From NCBI GenBank assembly GCA_021604005.1, contig BQIV01000012.1:51756-115755 (forward strand): a stretch of 64,000 nucleotides of DNA, written 5' to 3'. The notes beneath the pieces are model-generated. The model did no database searches and had not been told where the DNA came from. It saw nothing but the letters and a program-made list of their open reading frames with translations. Shown piece after piece: positions 25,369-35,280 of the stretch. The position numbers were made by a program, and so were the translations under genes. This DNA is from Nitrospirales bacterium (GTDB taxonomy: Bacteria; Nitrospirota; Nitrospiria; Nitrospirales; UBA8639). Positions within the stretch are counted from its first letter, which is position 1; the number at the start of each line of letters is the position of its first letter.

Positions 25369-27751
25369 CTGTTGCACTAGTCGTTGAGACCGCCTGCTTG
25401 ACGGGTGGGGCCGTCAAGAGAACTTCGCGGAGGACTTCGTCAATCGTTTCCACGAATACGACGTTGATGTCTTGTTTGACCGGCTCAGGAACATCCTTGA
25501 GGTCTTTTTCGTTGGCTTTTGGTAACAGAATGCGTCGAAGCCCAACGCGGTGAGCCGCAAGAATTTTCTCTTTAATTCCACCTACAGGTAATACCAGACC
25601 GCTGAGATTGATCTCTCCGGTCATCGCTGTATCTTGTCGAACAGGAATGCGCAAGAATATTGAGGCGAGCGCGCTTGCCATGGTCACCCCTGCTGAAGGA
25701 CCATCTTTGGGTATCGCCCCTTCGGGAACATGGATATGGAGGCCATTTCGTTTGAATAAGGAGATGGCAAGTCCCATGGTCTCAGCTCTGGACCACAAAT
25801 AACTTCGAGCCGCTCGAGCGGACTCTTGCATGACATCGCCAATTTGACCTGTAATGGTCAAGTCGCTCCCGCCTGGAAGTAGTGTGCTTTCAACATATAG
25901 GACGTCGCCGCCGGCCTCGGTCCAGGCTAGCCCAGTGGCAACACCCACGGGAAGTTCTTTTCGGCCTTCTTCAGGCATAAAGCGTTCCACTCCCAGCATT
26001 TCAGAAAGCTCGGTTTTGGGAATACGGATTGGTTCTGGCTCCTGGTCAGGGGATCGTTCCGCGAGTCGAAGTGCGACTTTCCGTGTCAGCCTTGCGAGTT
26101 GCTGCTCGAGTTGCCGAACGCCGGCTTCTCTCGTATAGCGATTGATGATATGCGGAAGCACGTCTTTGTCTAAGGCCACTTCTGTATCAGTCAATCCGGC
26201 CTCTTTCTGTTGTCGAGGCCAGAGATACCGAATCGCAATCTCCAGTTTTTCCTGTTGGCTGTATCCAGGCAATCGAATGACCTCCATGCGATCCAACAAC
26301 GGTCTTGAGATGGAATCCAGCGTGTTGGCCGTCGTAATAAACATCACCTTCGAGAGATCAAATGGAAGGTCGAGATAATTATCCCGGAATGTATGGTTTT
26401 GCGACGGGTCCAGAATTTCTAACAGTGCGGATGCCGGATCACCACGAAAATCTCTTCCGACCTTATCCACTTCATCGAGCATGACTACGGGGTTGTTGGA
26501 CCCAGCGCGTCGAAGGGCTTGAATAATTCGACCAGGCATGGCCCCGACATACGTGCGTCGATGTCCACGCAACTCCGCTTCATCGTGAAGGCCACCTAGG
26601 CTGATGCGTTCAAATTTTCGATTGAGTGCGCGCGCAATTGATTGCCCTAAGCTTGTTTTTCCAACTCCGGGTGGCCCGACCAGGCAGACAATCGGAGCTT
26701 TAGCTGATGGGTTGAGTTTCAGGACGGCTAAATGCTCAAGAATACGTTCTTTTACATCTGGAATGCCATAATGATCTTCATCCAGGACTGTTCGAACGTG
26801 CGACAATTCAAGGCTATCTTCAGTGGTCGTTGTCCAGGGAAGTTCAAGGACGAGTTCTAAGTAACTGCGAATAACTTGGTGGTCAGGGGCCGTTGGCGGG
26901 AGCTTGGCCAAGCGTTTGACTTCACGGGTTGCTTCTGTTTTGACGGCTTCGGGTAGCTCGGCTTCTTCGATACGTTTTTTTAGGTGGGCGACGTCGCCTT
27001 CTTCGTGGTCACCCTCGATTTCCCCTAATTCCTGCTGAATTTCTTTGAGTTGTTGACGCAAAAAATATTCTCGTTGCGATTTTCCAATTTCAGCCTGAGC
27101 TTGGCTGGCTATTTGGTGACGAAGTTTGAGGATCTGGAGTTCGTGCGATAAGGCCGCATAGACCTTTCGAAGTATATCCGTCAGTTGCGATTCCTCTAAT
27201 AAGGCCTGTAATTGTTCGACGCTCATGTTGAGCAATGGCACTAATCGATAGGCGACCGAGAGAGGGTTCTTTTCCGCACGCAAGACGCTCACGATTTCCG
27301 AGACGCCTTCATTCGTCATGAGATTGGTGAGTTCACCAACAAGATCGAGCAGGGCGCGATGCAGGGCTTCGATTTCGTGACTGGAATCTGACGGAATGCC
27401 TAACTGGCGTGCCCGCGCGATGAGGTAGGGATCGCTCTCTTCCATTTTCAAGAGCACCATCCGGTCTATGCCTTGCACGAGAATGTTCAGGTGACCCTCA
27501 GCAGTTTTGACCATTTGTTTAATGAGAGCTTTCGTGCCGATCTGATATAAATCTTCAAACTTTGGGTCTTCTTGTTCGAAGTCGCGCTGAGCTGAAAACA
27601 GAAGAGCTTTGTCTTCGCTGTTCATGGCTGCTTCAACCGCGGCAATAGATCGAGGACGGCCAATGGTAAAGGGGACCAGTGTTTCCGGAAACAACACCGT
27701 TCGTTTTACTGGAACAACGGGTAGGCTGGTGATGGTATCGTCATCGCTCAT
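25343..27751 (-). CDS. lon: ATP-dependent protease Lon
   Basis: An 802-residue LonA protease that degrades misfolded and regulatory proteins in the cytoplasm. The N-terminal substrate domain opens [19 protein letters not shown]. The AAA module has Walker [10 protein letters not shown] and Walker [12 protein letters not shown]. The C-terminal peptidase has the Ser in [12 protein letters not shown] and Lys in [12 protein letters not shown], forming the Ser-Lys dyad. Length is normal. The tail after [10 protein letters not shown] is Thr/Ala-rich and overlaps the convergent NlpC gene by 26 bp. The CBS-domain gene lies 193 bp upstream on the same strand. Confidence 0.97.
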   Translation of the reverse strand: MSDDDTITSLPVVPVKRTVLFPETLVPFTIGRPRSIAAVEAAMNSEDKALLFSAQRDFEQEDPKFEDLYQIGTKALIKQMVKTAEGHLNILVQGIDRMVLLKMEESDPYLIARARQLGIPSDSSHEIEALHRALLDLVGELTNLMTNEGVSEIVSVLRAEKNPLSVAYRLVPLLNMSVEQLQALLEESQLTDILRKVYAALSHELQILKLRHQIASQAQAEIGKSQREYFLRQQLKEIQQELGEIEGDHEEGDVAHLKKRIEEAELPEAVKTEATREVKRLAKLPPTAPDHQVIRSYLELVLELPWTTTTEDSLELSHVRTVLDEDHYGIPDVKERILEHLAVLKLNPSAKAPIVCLVGPPGVGKTSLGQSIARALNRKFERISLGGLHDEAELRGHRRTYVGAMPGRIIQALRRAGSNNPVVMLDEVDKVGRDFRGDPASALLEILDPSQNHTFRDNYLDLPFDLSKVMFITTANTLDSISRPLLDRMEVIRLPGYSQQEKLEIAIRYLWPRQQKEAGLTDTEVALDKDVLPHIINRYTREAGVRQLEQQLARLTRKVALRLAERSPDQEPEPIRIPKTELSEMLGVERFMPEEGRKELPVGVATGLAWTEAGGDVLYVESTLLPGGSDLTITGQIGDVMQESARAARSYLWSRAETMGLAISLFKRNGLHIHVPEGAIPKDGPSAGVTMASALASIFLRIPVRQDTAMTGEINLSGLVLPVGGIKEKILAAHRVGLRRILLPKANEKDLKDVPEPVKQDINVVFVETIDEVLREVLLTAPPVKQAVSTTSATAKTAPIQH

Positions 27752-27944
27752 CGTGTGCTCCTTGGTAGGTTCCTTGCCAGCCTTGCCTGTGTGTGGTTGT
27801 CGTCCATCGCTGTGATTTTACCTTGACCTAGATAGTCATGAATGACAGAGAGTCAACCCTTGCCGACGTCTCGCTAGAAATCAACATCTATAGATCTTTG
27901 GAGCAATCAACGTAAAAACATGTGTCATGGCTACGAATGTCAGA

Positions 27945-28346
27945 TTATTGTTCTTTCAAGTGTACGAGAATATCTCGTAACGAGATGAGGCCGACGACCT
28001 TTTGGGACTCTGTAACCAAGAGATAACGGACACCCTGTCCTTTCATCATGTCATACGCTTCCTCAATCGGCCACGTTGATTCGACCGTGATCATTGGTGA
28101 AGTGATGATAGACTCAACATTCGTGTTGTGGACATTTTTATCGCCGGCGACAACTTTACGGATAATATCCGTCTCAGAGACCAGGCCGATTATTGTTGAA
28201 GCTGGATCGCGGAGTAAGGTTCCCGTTCGTTCAACGAGCAACGAACCGATGCCTTCTGTTCTCATCCGTTTTGCCGCGTCAAGGACAGAGGCGGTACAGG
28301 AGATGGTTTTCAGGTTTGTGATCATCACATCAGCTAATTTCGACAT
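27945..28346 (-). CDS. CBS domain protein
   Basis: A 133-residue protein made of two CBS motifs (about 8-60 and 75-130), which together form a Bateman module that typically binds adenine nucleotides and reports energy state. The frame extends to 28541, but AAGGAG eight bases before the ATG at 28346 and the domain start MSKLADVMI decide the shorter protein. It has no fused effector domain. It lies 193 bp upstream of lon and diverges from the tetR/ABC operon. Confidence 0.9.
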   Translation of the reverse strand: MSKLADVMITNLKTISCTASVLDAAKRMRTEGIGSLLVERTGTLLRDPASTIIGLVSETDIIRKVVAGDKNVHNTNVESIITSPMITVESTWPIEEAYDMMKGQGVRYLLVTESQKVVGLISLRDILVHLKEQ

Positions 28347-28573
28347 GGTTCTTCTCCTTCGGATGTCAAAGGGCAGGCCAATAGATGAGTGAGTTTTGGT
28401 ATCACGTTCATCGGGAAGTTCCGGCCCAACCTCAGTAGGCGAATGGATGACCGTATTGTAACATTGGCTAGGACTTGTGGCTTGTCTCTTGAGTTGAACG
28501 CAGGATGGGAGATGTTTGAATGTAGGTCTTGTCGAGGACACTCAGACTAGGCGACGCCTTGGATTCTGTATTA

Positions 28574-28603
28574 TTGACAATGGTTGGAGCACGGTTTTAA
28601 AAT
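28574..28603 (+). promoter_or_regulatory. Sigma70-type promoter of the tetR/ABC operon
   Basis: TTGACA at 28574-28579 and TAAAAT at 28598-28603, separated by 18 bp, lie 37 bp before the regulator's ATG. It is the best promoter match I found in the window. Confidence 0.7.
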
Positions 28604-28610
28604 TTATTGG

Positions 28611-28628
28611 TAAGTAAATACTCACTTA
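28611..28628 (+). promoter_or_regulatory. Candidate TetR operator overlapping the transcription start
   Basis: TAAGTAAATACTCACTTA is an imperfect palindrome (TAAGT...ACTTA) just after the -10 box, as expected for autorepression by the TetR protein encoded 12 bp downstream. Confidence 0.6.
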
Positions 28629-28639
28629 TTTCCCTAATC

Positions 28640-29329
28640 ATGAAATGCTCATCGAAAAAGAAATCTTCAAGGATTTCAGGCGTAAAGCGAAAGGCCAGTA
28701 TTATCGATTCAGCCGCTGCACTATTTGCGTCTCGAGGATTTACCGGAACAAAGACGAAAGCCATTGCGGAGCATGCGGGAGTGAGTGAGGCGTTGATGTT
28801 CAAACACTTTCCCTCCAAGCATGATTTGTATGCCGCAATTTTAGCAAAAGAGTCGCCAGTACCCGGCATTCTACCGGAGCTCAAATCGGTCGCCGATCAA
28901 CAAGACGATGAACGTGTCTTTACGTATATCGCCGAAACAATTGTTCGCAAGGCTCCTGATATGCAGTTGATGCGTTTACTATTATTTAGCGCGCTGGAAG
29001 AACATGAACTGTCACATATGTTTTTTCAGAATCATGTCCGAGTGTTTTATGATTTTCTGTCCGGCTATATTGATCGACGAATTCGAGATGGAGCATTTCG
29101 TCCGGTTGATCCGTTGTTGGCGGCTCGGGCGTTCATGGGCATGTTGATCTATCATCGTCTCTTAAGCCAATTGTTTCAGATGCCCGTGGCAGTCAAGCCG
29201 CAGGAGATCGAGGAAACCTTCGTTTCGATTTTTTTAGATGGACTGCGAGCTGGCACGATACACAAGCCTGCTTTGACTGCAGACGCTCTGTACCTGAAAC
29301 AATCACCCAACCGACGCACACGCACATGA
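28640..29329 (+). CDS. TetR family regulator
   Basis: About 229 residues. The N-terminal helix-turn-helix reads TKAIAEHAGVSEALMFKHFPSKHDLYAAIL, a typical TetR recognition region; the rest is an alpha-helical ligand domain. ATG at 28640 is chosen over an upstream TTG at 28607, which would overlap the operator. The stop overlaps the permease ATG by four bases (ATGA), so regulator and exporter are one operon. It probably represses its own operon until a toxic ligand appears. Confidence 0.9.
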   Translation: MKCSSKKKSSRISGVKRKASIIDSAAALFASRGFTGTKTKAIAEHAGVSEALMFKHFPSKHDLYAAILAKESPVPGILPELKSVADQQDDERVFTYIAETIVRKAPDMQLMRLLLFSALEEHELSHMFFQNHVRVFYDFLSGYIDRRIRDGAFRPVDPLLAARAFMGMLIYHRLLSQLFQMPVAVKPQEIEETFVSIFLDGLRAGTIHKPALTADALYLKQSPNRRTRT

Positions 29330-30459
29330 ATTTTGTTGCACTCAAAATGTTGTTCGGTGACCGGGCCAAATATTTAATGTTGTTGGCCGGGCTCACCTTT
29401 TCGACCATGCTCATTGTGCAGCAAGGCTCGATCTTTTGGGGCCTCATGATGTATTCCCAATCCGGCATTAGCAACATCAATGCGCCCGTGTGGGTGACCG
29501 ATCCTAATATCAATCAAGTGGACGAAGTGAAGCCCTTGGCGGATACGGCTGTGACGGTTGTCCGAAGCGTGCCTGGAGTTGAATGGGCTGTTCCGTTGTA
29601 TAAAGGTGTACAACGCGCGAGGCTTGCGGACGGGAATTACCAGCAAATTTCTTTGGTGGGGTTAGATACCGCGACATTATTGGGACGCCCTCATACGGTT
29701 TTCGAAGGGGCCATTGAAGAACTTCGCTCACCGGATACGGTGGTCTTGGATCAATGGGCCGTAGAGCGGTTAGGTGGACCGGATGTGATCAAATTAGGGA
29801 CGGTGTTTGAGATTAATGACCGTAAAGCCCGGGTTGTTGGCATTGCCGATACCCAAAAAAGCTTTCAAAACATACCGTTTGTCTACACAACCTATGAACG
29901 CGCCCTGAGTTATTCGCCGCCGGAGCGACGAAAATTGTCGTATGTCATCGCCAAGCCTATTCCGGGTGTGTCGCCGGAATCCCTGGCAAGACGAATCGAA
30001 GCTGAAACGGCGTTGGGTGCGTATACGGACGAAGAGTTTTCATGGAAAACCATACGCTGGGTCTTAAAGAATACCGGCATAGGAGTCAACTTCGGCACGA
30101 CGGTGTTGTTAGGGTTCATCGTGGGTATGGCCATTTCCGGGCAGACGTTTTACCTTTTTACCGTAGAAAACTTAAAACAATTTGGCGCACTTAAAGCGAT
30201 TGGTGCGAGCACGGGGATGCTGGCCCGCATGATTCTCCTGCAAAGTTTTTTGGTCGGGTTCATTGGGTATGGAATGGGTGTTGGGTTAGCGACCATTTTT
30301 GGGCTGACCGCGGCAAGTAATGAGCAGTTGCCGTTTGTCGAGACGTGGCCCTTATTAGGTGGAGTATTCGTGGCGCTATTGGGAATTTGTAGTTTGTCGA
30401 GTGCCATTAGCATTCGCAAATTAGCCAAATTGGAGCCAGCTATTGTCTTTCGGGGTTGA
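29326..30459 (+). CDS. ABC transporter permease (FtsX/DevC-type)
   Basis: A 377-residue inner-membrane protein with an N-terminal membrane helix, a large periplasmic domain (about 45-250) and three C-terminal helices (about 260-370), the MacB/FtsX/DevC plan. The last loop has NLKQFGALKAIGAS, the usual coupling segment before the cytoplasmic contact. It overlaps the TetR gene by four bases and the ATPase start by one. The absence of a fused ATPase fits the DevC type, which pairs with separate ATPase and HlyD-like subunits, as found here. Confidence 0.88.
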   Translation: MNFVALKMLFGDRAKYLMLLAGLTFSTMLIVQQGSIFWGLMMYSQSGISNINAPVWVTDPNINQVDEVKPLADTAVTVVRSVPGVEWAVPLYKGVQRARLADGNYQQISLVGLDTATLLGRPHTVFEGAIEELRSPDTVVLDQWAVERLGGPDVIKLGTVFEINDRKARVVGIADTQKSFQNIPFVYTTYERALSYSPPERRKLSYVIAKPIPGVSPESLARRIEAETALGAYTDEEFSWKTIRWVLKNTGIGVNFGTTVLLGFIVGMAISGQTFYLFTVENLKQFGALKAIGASTGMLARMILLQSFLVGFIGYGMGVGLATIFGLTAASNEQLPFVETWPLLGGVFVALLGICSLSSAISIRKLAKLEPAIVFRG

Positions 30460-31199
30460 TGATGACTCAGACGATACCCAAGCCACCCGATGGAATCTCG
30501 ACCAGCCTTGTCACGGCGCGTGGATTGACCAAGAGCTTTGGCGAGGGAAACGCACGAATCTCCGTACTGAAAGGCGTCGATCTAGATGTGTTCATGGGGG
30601 AAGTGTTGTTGCTAGTCGGACCGTCCGGAAGCGGGAAAACCACATTACTTTCAGTTATCGCCGGTATTCTCGATGCCGATGAGGGAGAACTCTCCATTCT
30701 TGAGCAATCTATCACGAATTTTTCGGCTGCGGCGAAAACGCAATTTCGTCGAGATTATTTAAGTTTTGTGTTTCAACAGTATAATTTATTACCCACACTG
30801 ACCGCTGCAGAAAATGCGGCTGTCCCGTTGTTTATCCGGGGCGTCCCGAAAAAAATGGCTCTGGAGACGGCAGCGGAGATACTTGCGGAGCTTGGAATGG
30901 GTGAACGTCTGCAGTCATTGCCATCCAAATTGTCTGGTGGTGAACAGCAGCGGGTGGCGATTGCGCGAGCTCTCGTCGGAGACCCGCGCTTGCTGCTTTG
31001 CGATGAGCCGACGGCAAGCTTGGACGGAGAGACGGGTCATAAAGTCGTAGAGCAGCTTCAGCATATTGGGAAGCGCTCGAATCGTGCCGTGATTATCGTC
31101 ACGCATGATTCACGAATTTTTGAATTTGGAGACCGTATCGTGCATATGGAAGATGGGCAGATTGATCAAGTGCAACATGTGAATGGTGAACCTACGTGA
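30459..31199 (+). CDS. ABC transporter ATP-binding protein (LolD/DevA-type)
   Basis: About 246 residues with Walker [11 protein letters not shown]-loop region [16 protein letters not shown], signature [15 protein letters not shown], Walker [13 protein letters not shown] and the switch His in IIVTHD. It drives the permease encoded just upstream. The ATG at 30459 shares one base with the permease stop (TGATG), typical of coupled translation. It is the MacB-like/LolD subfamily that works as mechanotransmitter rather than as a classical transporter. Confidence 0.93.
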   Translation: MMTQTIPKPPDGISTSLVTARGLTKSFGEGNARISVLKGVDLDVFMGEVLLLVGPSGSGKTTLLSVIAGILDADEGELSILEQSITNFSAAAKTQFRRDYLSFVFQQYNLLPTLTAAENAAVPLFIRGVPKKMALETAAEILAELGMGERLQSLPSKLSGGEQQRVAIARALVGDPRLLLCDEPTASLDGETGHKVVEQLQHIGKRSNRAVIIVTHDSRIFEFGDRIVHMEDGQIDQVQHVNGEPT

Positions 31200-32161
31200 T
31201 GATTCTTAGGCGATTGAGTGTTTGGATTGCGATCGGCGGCATCATCTTGACGGTGACGACGTTATGGGGGGCACGTGATACCCCTCCTGCGCCCCCGCCT
31301 TTAGAAGAGCCGCCGCGAAATCCGTATGCATCAACGGTTGCCGCATCGGGGATTATTGAAGCGGTGAATGAAAATGTCCGAATTGCGCCTCCTGTGTCTG
31401 GGCTGGTGACCAAGGTTCATGTCCAAGTTGGTGATCATGTAACGCAGAGCCAATCCTTATTCCAACTTGATGATCGTGAGTTGCGTGCACAACTTCAGAC
31501 TCGACAGGACTCAATACCATCGACCATCGCTCGCATCGAGGAACAAAAAATTCGCTTGAAAGATCTGATGGATCAATTGGGACGATTGCAGGCGGTCGAA
31601 GATCGCCGTGCGGTCAGTCAAGATGATATTCAACGAAAATGGCATGAAGTCGAAGGAGCGAAGCGTGCGCTCATTCGAGCCAAGGCTGATGTCCGTCTGG
31701 CAAGAACTCAGCGGGATGAAGTTAAAATTTTATTGGAACGGTTAACGGTCCGTGCTCCGAGAGCCGGAACGATTCTGCAGGTGAATATTCGAGCGGGTGA
31801 ATATGCGATGGTTGGAGCGCAGGACCCTTATATTCTGCTGGGCGACACCGATAGCTTGCAGGTCCGTGCCGATATTGATGAGGTCAATGCCCCCTTGGTT
31901 CAGCCAAATAGTTCAGCCGTTGCCTATCTCAAAGGTTCAACTGAGCGGTCAATTCCTCTCACATTTGTTCGTATTGAACCGTACATAGTTCCGAAGCGAT
32001 CGCTCACGGGAGATAATCAGGAGCGAGTCGATACGCGTGTGTTGCAGGTGATCTATCAATTCGAAAAGCCAGCGTTCCCGGTGTATGTAGGACAGCAAGT
32101 CGATGTCTTTATCGAACGTTCTCAAGCTTCGAAGAACGTAGTTCAGGAAACATCGAAATGA
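31199..32161 (+). CDS. HlyD/DevB-type membrane fusion protein
   Basis: About 320 residues with one N-terminal membrane helix (about 6-25), a biotinyl-lipoyl-like half motif (VAASGIIEA...VSGLVTKVHVQVGDHVTQSQSLFQLD), a helical hairpin (about 95-165) and a returning half (LTVRAPRAGTILQVNIRAGEY). It bridges inner and outer membrane components of the exporter. The ATG overlaps the ATPase stop by one base (TGATG). It overlaps the lipoprotein gene by four bases. Confidence 0.9.
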   Translation: MILRRLSVWIAIGGIILTVTTLWGARDTPPAPPPLEEPPRNPYASTVAASGIIEAVNENVRIAPPVSGLVTKVHVQVGDHVTQSQSLFQLDDRELRAQLQTRQDSIPSTIARIEEQKIRLKDLMDQLGRLQAVEDRRAVSQDDIQRKWHEVEGAKRALIRAKADVRLARTQRDEVKILLERLTVRAPRAGTILQVNIRAGEYAMVGAQDPYILLGDTDSLQVRADIDEVNAPLVQPNSSAVAYLKGSTERSIPLTFVRIEPYIVPKRSLTGDNQERVDTRVLQVIYQFEKPAFPVYVGQQVDVFIERSQASKNVVQETSK

Positions 32162-33708
32162 ATCCTCTTTTTTGCTTCACGTTTCACGTTTCACATTTCA
32201 CGCCTTATGTTTCCCATCCTCCGTCTCTTGTCGTACGAATGATTCTCGCTCTCGTACTTCTCAGCCTCACTGGCTGTCTTGTGGGTCCTGAATACCAACA
32301 GCCAACAATTGATATTCCAAATGACTGGTCGTCCCTCACGTTTCAGGATAGAGGTATTGGTGAGATTTCAATGGCAACGTCTTCTGATATTCCCGAAGCC
32401 AATTGGTGGGAGGCGTTTCAAAGCGACGAGCTGTCTAGACTGATCGATCTTGCATTGACCAATAATCATAACATTCAAGAGGCAAGCTTTCGTGTCATGG
32501 AAGGTCGCGCGTTGACGACTGCCGCTGGAGCTGGACTCTTTCCGCACGTGAATGTCAATGGCGCGTACAGTCGAAACCGCCGTTCTGAAACGATTCTGGT
32601 GAATCCCACCAGTGGGGCACCCGAAGGCTTTGCACCGCCTGGCGCAAACTTTGATGTGTGGAATGCCCTGCTCGATCTGCGTTGGGAATTAGATTTATGG
32701 GGGAGGATTCGCCGGGGCCTAGAGGCTGTCGAAGCCGATGCCGAAGCCTTGGAGATGGAACGTCGAGGTATTGTGCTTTCGCTCATAAGTGATGTGGGCG
32801 AATCGTATTTTCGACTGTGTGAGTTGGATGAACAAATTGACATTGCACAAAAAAACCTTCTGCTTCGCCAAGATTCTTTGAATTTACTGAGAACCCGAGC
32901 CGATGCGGGATTGATTTCAGATCTTGATGTGAAGCGGGCGGAAATTCTTGTAGCTGAGAGTGCCGCGCAAATTCCTGAACTTCATCGACTGCGAGCCGTT
33001 CAAGCCCATCACCTTGAAGTCCTCACAGGTTCTCAGCCAAATTCACTTGTGATTAAAAACAATCCGCTTCGGAATGTATTGACGCAACCTCGAATTCCTG
33101 TGGGACTGCCTTCTGATCTCTTGAAACGTCGCCCCGATATTGTCCAAGTTGAACAGTCTCTCATTGCGGCGAATGCAAGAATTGGCGAAGCTCGGGCGTA
33201 TTTTTTCCCTTCCTTGAGTATCACGGGCAATGGGGGTTTTCAAACTAGCGAGTTTGATCAATGGTTTAACTGGGCGAGCCGGTCGATGAGCATTGGGCCT
33301 TCCGTCACGCTTCCTATTTTTCTGGGAAAAACGAATGTGGCGCGTTTAGAAATCGCGGAAGTTCGTTATGAACGAATGTTAGAGCACTATCATCACACGA
33401 TCCTGAATGCCTTTCGAGAAGTGGCCGATCTTCTTGTCGCTCTGCAAACCCGTAGCGAACAATTACAGTATCAAGGCATCCAAGTTGCTGCGGCCAATGA
33501 AGCGCGTGAGCTGGCTGAGATTCGGTATCGAAAAGGGCTGGTGACGTTTCTTGATGTTTTGGATGCGCAACGCAGTGTCTTGAATGCCGAACAATCATTA
33601 GTTGCAACGGAACGTGCTCGTCTCACCGAGATGGTTGCCCTTTATAAGGCCGTCGGGGGAGGATGGGAGAGTGTGGATACATTGAACGTGACGAGTGCAA
33701 AGCGATGA
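32158..33708 (+). CDS. NodT-family outer membrane efflux lipoprotein
   Basis: An outer-membrane factor of the TolC/NodT fold, the exit duct of this tripartite exporter. A lipobox-like LLSLTGC is followed by GPEYQQPTIDIP, then two TolC repeats (SRLIDLALTNNHNIQEASFRV; GLPSDLLKRRPDIVQVEQSLIAANARIG). Two starts are possible. ATG at 32158 overlaps the adaptor stop (ATGA) but makes the first 27 residues odd (FHVSHFTPYVSH), encoded by a 7-bp-period repeat. ATG at 32239 gives a clean lipoprotein signal. I list the longer span because of coupling, but the mature protein is the same. Confidence 0.9.
   Translation: MNPLFCFTFHVSHFTPYVSHPPSLVVRMILALVLLSLTGCLVGPEYQQPTIDIPNDWSSLTFQDRGIGEISMATSSDIPEANWWEAFQSDELSRLIDLALTNNHNIQEASFRVMEGRALTTAAGAGLFPHVNVNGAYSRNRRSETILVNPTSGAPEGFAPPGANFDVWNALLDLRWELDLWGRIRRGLEAVEADAEALEMERRGIVLSLISDVGESYFRLCELDEQIDIAQKNLLLRQDSLNLLRTRADAGLISDLDVKRAEILVAESAAQIPELHRLRAVQAHHLEVLTGSQPNSLVIKNNPLRNVLTQPRIPVGLPSDLLKRRPDIVQVEQSLIAANARIGEARAYFFPSLSITGNGGFQTSEFDQWFNWASRSMSIGPSVTLPIFLGKTNVARLEIAEVRYERMLEHYHHTILNAFREVADLLVALQTRSEQLQYQGIQVAAANEARELAEIRYRKGLVTFLDVLDAQRSVLNAEQSLVATERARLTEMVALYKAVGGGWESVDTLNVTSAKR
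32176..32217. repeat. 7-bp-period tract inside the nodT-like gene start
   Basis: Six heptamers: TTCACGT, TTCACGT, TTCACAT, TTCACGC, CTTATGT, TTCCCAT. The 42-bp total is a multiple of three, so the tract keeps the frame between the two candidate starts. The same repeat style occurs in several intergenic spacers. Confidence 0.85.
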
Positions 33709-33715
33709 GTCCTCA

Positions 33716-34681
33716 ATGATTCGCCACACAACCACGCTCTGCCGTGTAATCACTATGCTGCTGATCTTTACCTTCGTGTCCCTGAATCTCTTTTTGGCAG
33801 CGGTTGAGGTGTTTGCAGAGCAAGAGAGCCGAGATCTCTCTTCGCAACATGTGACTCCCTCCAATATGGTGTTGATTCCGGCTGGGGTGTTCGAGATGGG
33901 CTCGCCGAATGCGAAGGGGAGTGCTGATGAATATCCACAACATAGCGTCTCTTTGGATGCGTTTTTTCTAGATACCTATGAAGTGACGAATCGGCAGTTT
34001 CGAAAATTTGTGAAATTGCATAGGTATAAGACTACCGCAGAGAAGCAAGGAAAGGCTTGGGCTTATGTCGAAGGGAATCGATGGACGGAAGTGCCTGGAG
34101 CCTGGTGGCGAAAGCCGGAAGGCCAGGACAGCGTCTTTGCGTCTCGACGGGGAAGTCATCCTGTTGTGACTGTCTCCTGGTTAGATGCCAAGCAGTATTG
34201 TGAGAGCGTGGGGAAACGCTTACCCACTGAAGCGGAATGGGAGTATGCCGCTCGCGCTGGTTCGACCAAGAACGTGTGGTGGGGGACACCGCAATCTGCA
34301 TCGCATGGTGTTGGAAATGTGGCTGATACCACGCACAAACATGAATTTCCAGACCGACCATGGCCGATTCTTGAGTCGTACGATGATCAGTATGTCCGAA
34401 CGGCACCTGTAGGGAAATTTCCCCCGAACGCCTGGGGTCTGTATGACATGATTGGGAATGCCTGGGAGTGGGTAAGCGACTGGTATGCTGAAGGATATTA
34501 TGCTCAGAGTTCAGAGAGGAACCCTCAAGGACCTTCGAGCGGACACTTTAAGGTTCTTCGCGGTGGTTCATGGTCCACGTCTCCTGAATTTCTTGGTACG
34601 GGAGTACGAATTTTCAATCACCCAACATCACGAAATGCCGCACATGGCATTCGCTGTGCAAAGGACGCGGAACGGCAATGA
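33716..34681 (+). CDS. SUMF1/FGE-type protein, exported
   Basis: About 321 residues. The ATG at 33716 is used, eight bases after the nodT-like stop; an in-frame GTG at 33695 lies inside that gene. A signal helix (about 8-30) precedes a formylglycine-generating-enzyme/SUMF1 fold: MVLIPAGVFEMGS, YEVTNRQFRKFV, PVVTVSWLDAKQYCESVGKRLPTEAEWEYAARAG, NAWGLYDMIGNAWEWVSDWY, VLRGGSW and GIRCAK. Many bacterial members are not true formylglycine enzymes but sensors or ligand binders. I cannot place the copper-binding Cys pair. It is last in the ABC-exporter operon. Confidence 0.88.
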   Translation: MIRHTTTLCRVITMLLIFTFVSLNLFLAAVEVFAEQESRDLSSQHVTPSNMVLIPAGVFEMGSPNAKGSADEYPQHSVSLDAFFLDTYEVTNRQFRKFVKLHRYKTTAEKQGKAWAYVEGNRWTEVPGAWWRKPEGQDSVFASRRGSHPVVTVSWLDAKQYCESVGKRLPTEAEWEYAARAGSTKNVWWGTPQSASHGVGNVADTTHKHEFPDRPWPILESYDDQYVRTAPVGKFPPNAWGLYDMIGNAWEWVSDWYAEGYYAQSSERNPQGPSSGHFKVLRGGSWSTSPEFLGTGVRIFNHPTSRNAAHGIRCAKDAERQ

Positions 34682-35046
34682 TGAATGCGGAATGCTAACA
34701 ACATCGTGAAATGTGGATTGCTACATGTTAAAAAAATAATGCAGAGTACTCATTGATGAGCGAGGTGTTTGGAAGGCTTCCTATCCTATTTCTATGTCTG
34801 CATTTTTCGTCGGTTTGCAGAGTTTATCTTTTTGTATGTATCCCTGCATGCATCACTTCTTTATAGATTCCGCACTTATCATTCAGCATTCATCTGTACA
34901 TATATTGAACAGAAGATTGGTTCTGTAGGAATGATGGAGTGATTCACCTGAATGGCTCCCTGTGGTAAAATAGTGAGTACAACAGTTGAAACGAAAAAGA
35001 AATCAACAAGGGATATAAACAAAAAAAATAGAAAATATTCTAACGA
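34682..35046. other. Intergenic region with 7-bp-period tract
   Basis: No gene seen in 365 bp. Heptamer-style repeats occur at 34866-34893 (GATTCCG, CACTTAT, CATTCAG, CATTCAT) and weakly at 34681-34697. The A-rich end (34980-35040) probably carries the promoter of the DUF4160 gene. Confidence 0.6.
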
Positions 35047-35280
35047 ATGCCAAAGATCTTTGAAAAAGATGGTTATCAATTCTTCTTCTACAGCAATGAA
35101 CACAAGCCAATTCATGTACATGTTCGTTACGGGGGCGGTGAAGCGGTCTTCACAGTCGAAGATGTTGTGGAGCTACGAGAATCGCATGGCCTCAAAGTTA
35201 AATCACTTACACGTGCCCAGGAATTAGCAGAAGAACATCAACAACTTATTAAGGACAAGTGGTATGAGCACCTTGATTGA
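35047..35280 (+). CDS. DUF4160 protein
   Basis: A 77-residue protein with the DUF4160 signature: a beta hairpin with HKPIHVHVRYGGGEAVF, then a helical end (TRAQELAEEHQQLIKDKWYEHLD). It overlaps the next gene by 17 bp. DUF4160 and DUF2442 genes often come as pairs and have been suggested to behave like toxin-antitoxin or small regulatory modules; that role is not proven here. Confidence 0.85.
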   Translation: MPKIFEKDGYQFFFYSNEHKPIHVHVRYGGGEAVFTVEDVVELRESHGLKVKSLTRAQELAEEHQQLIKDKWYEHLD

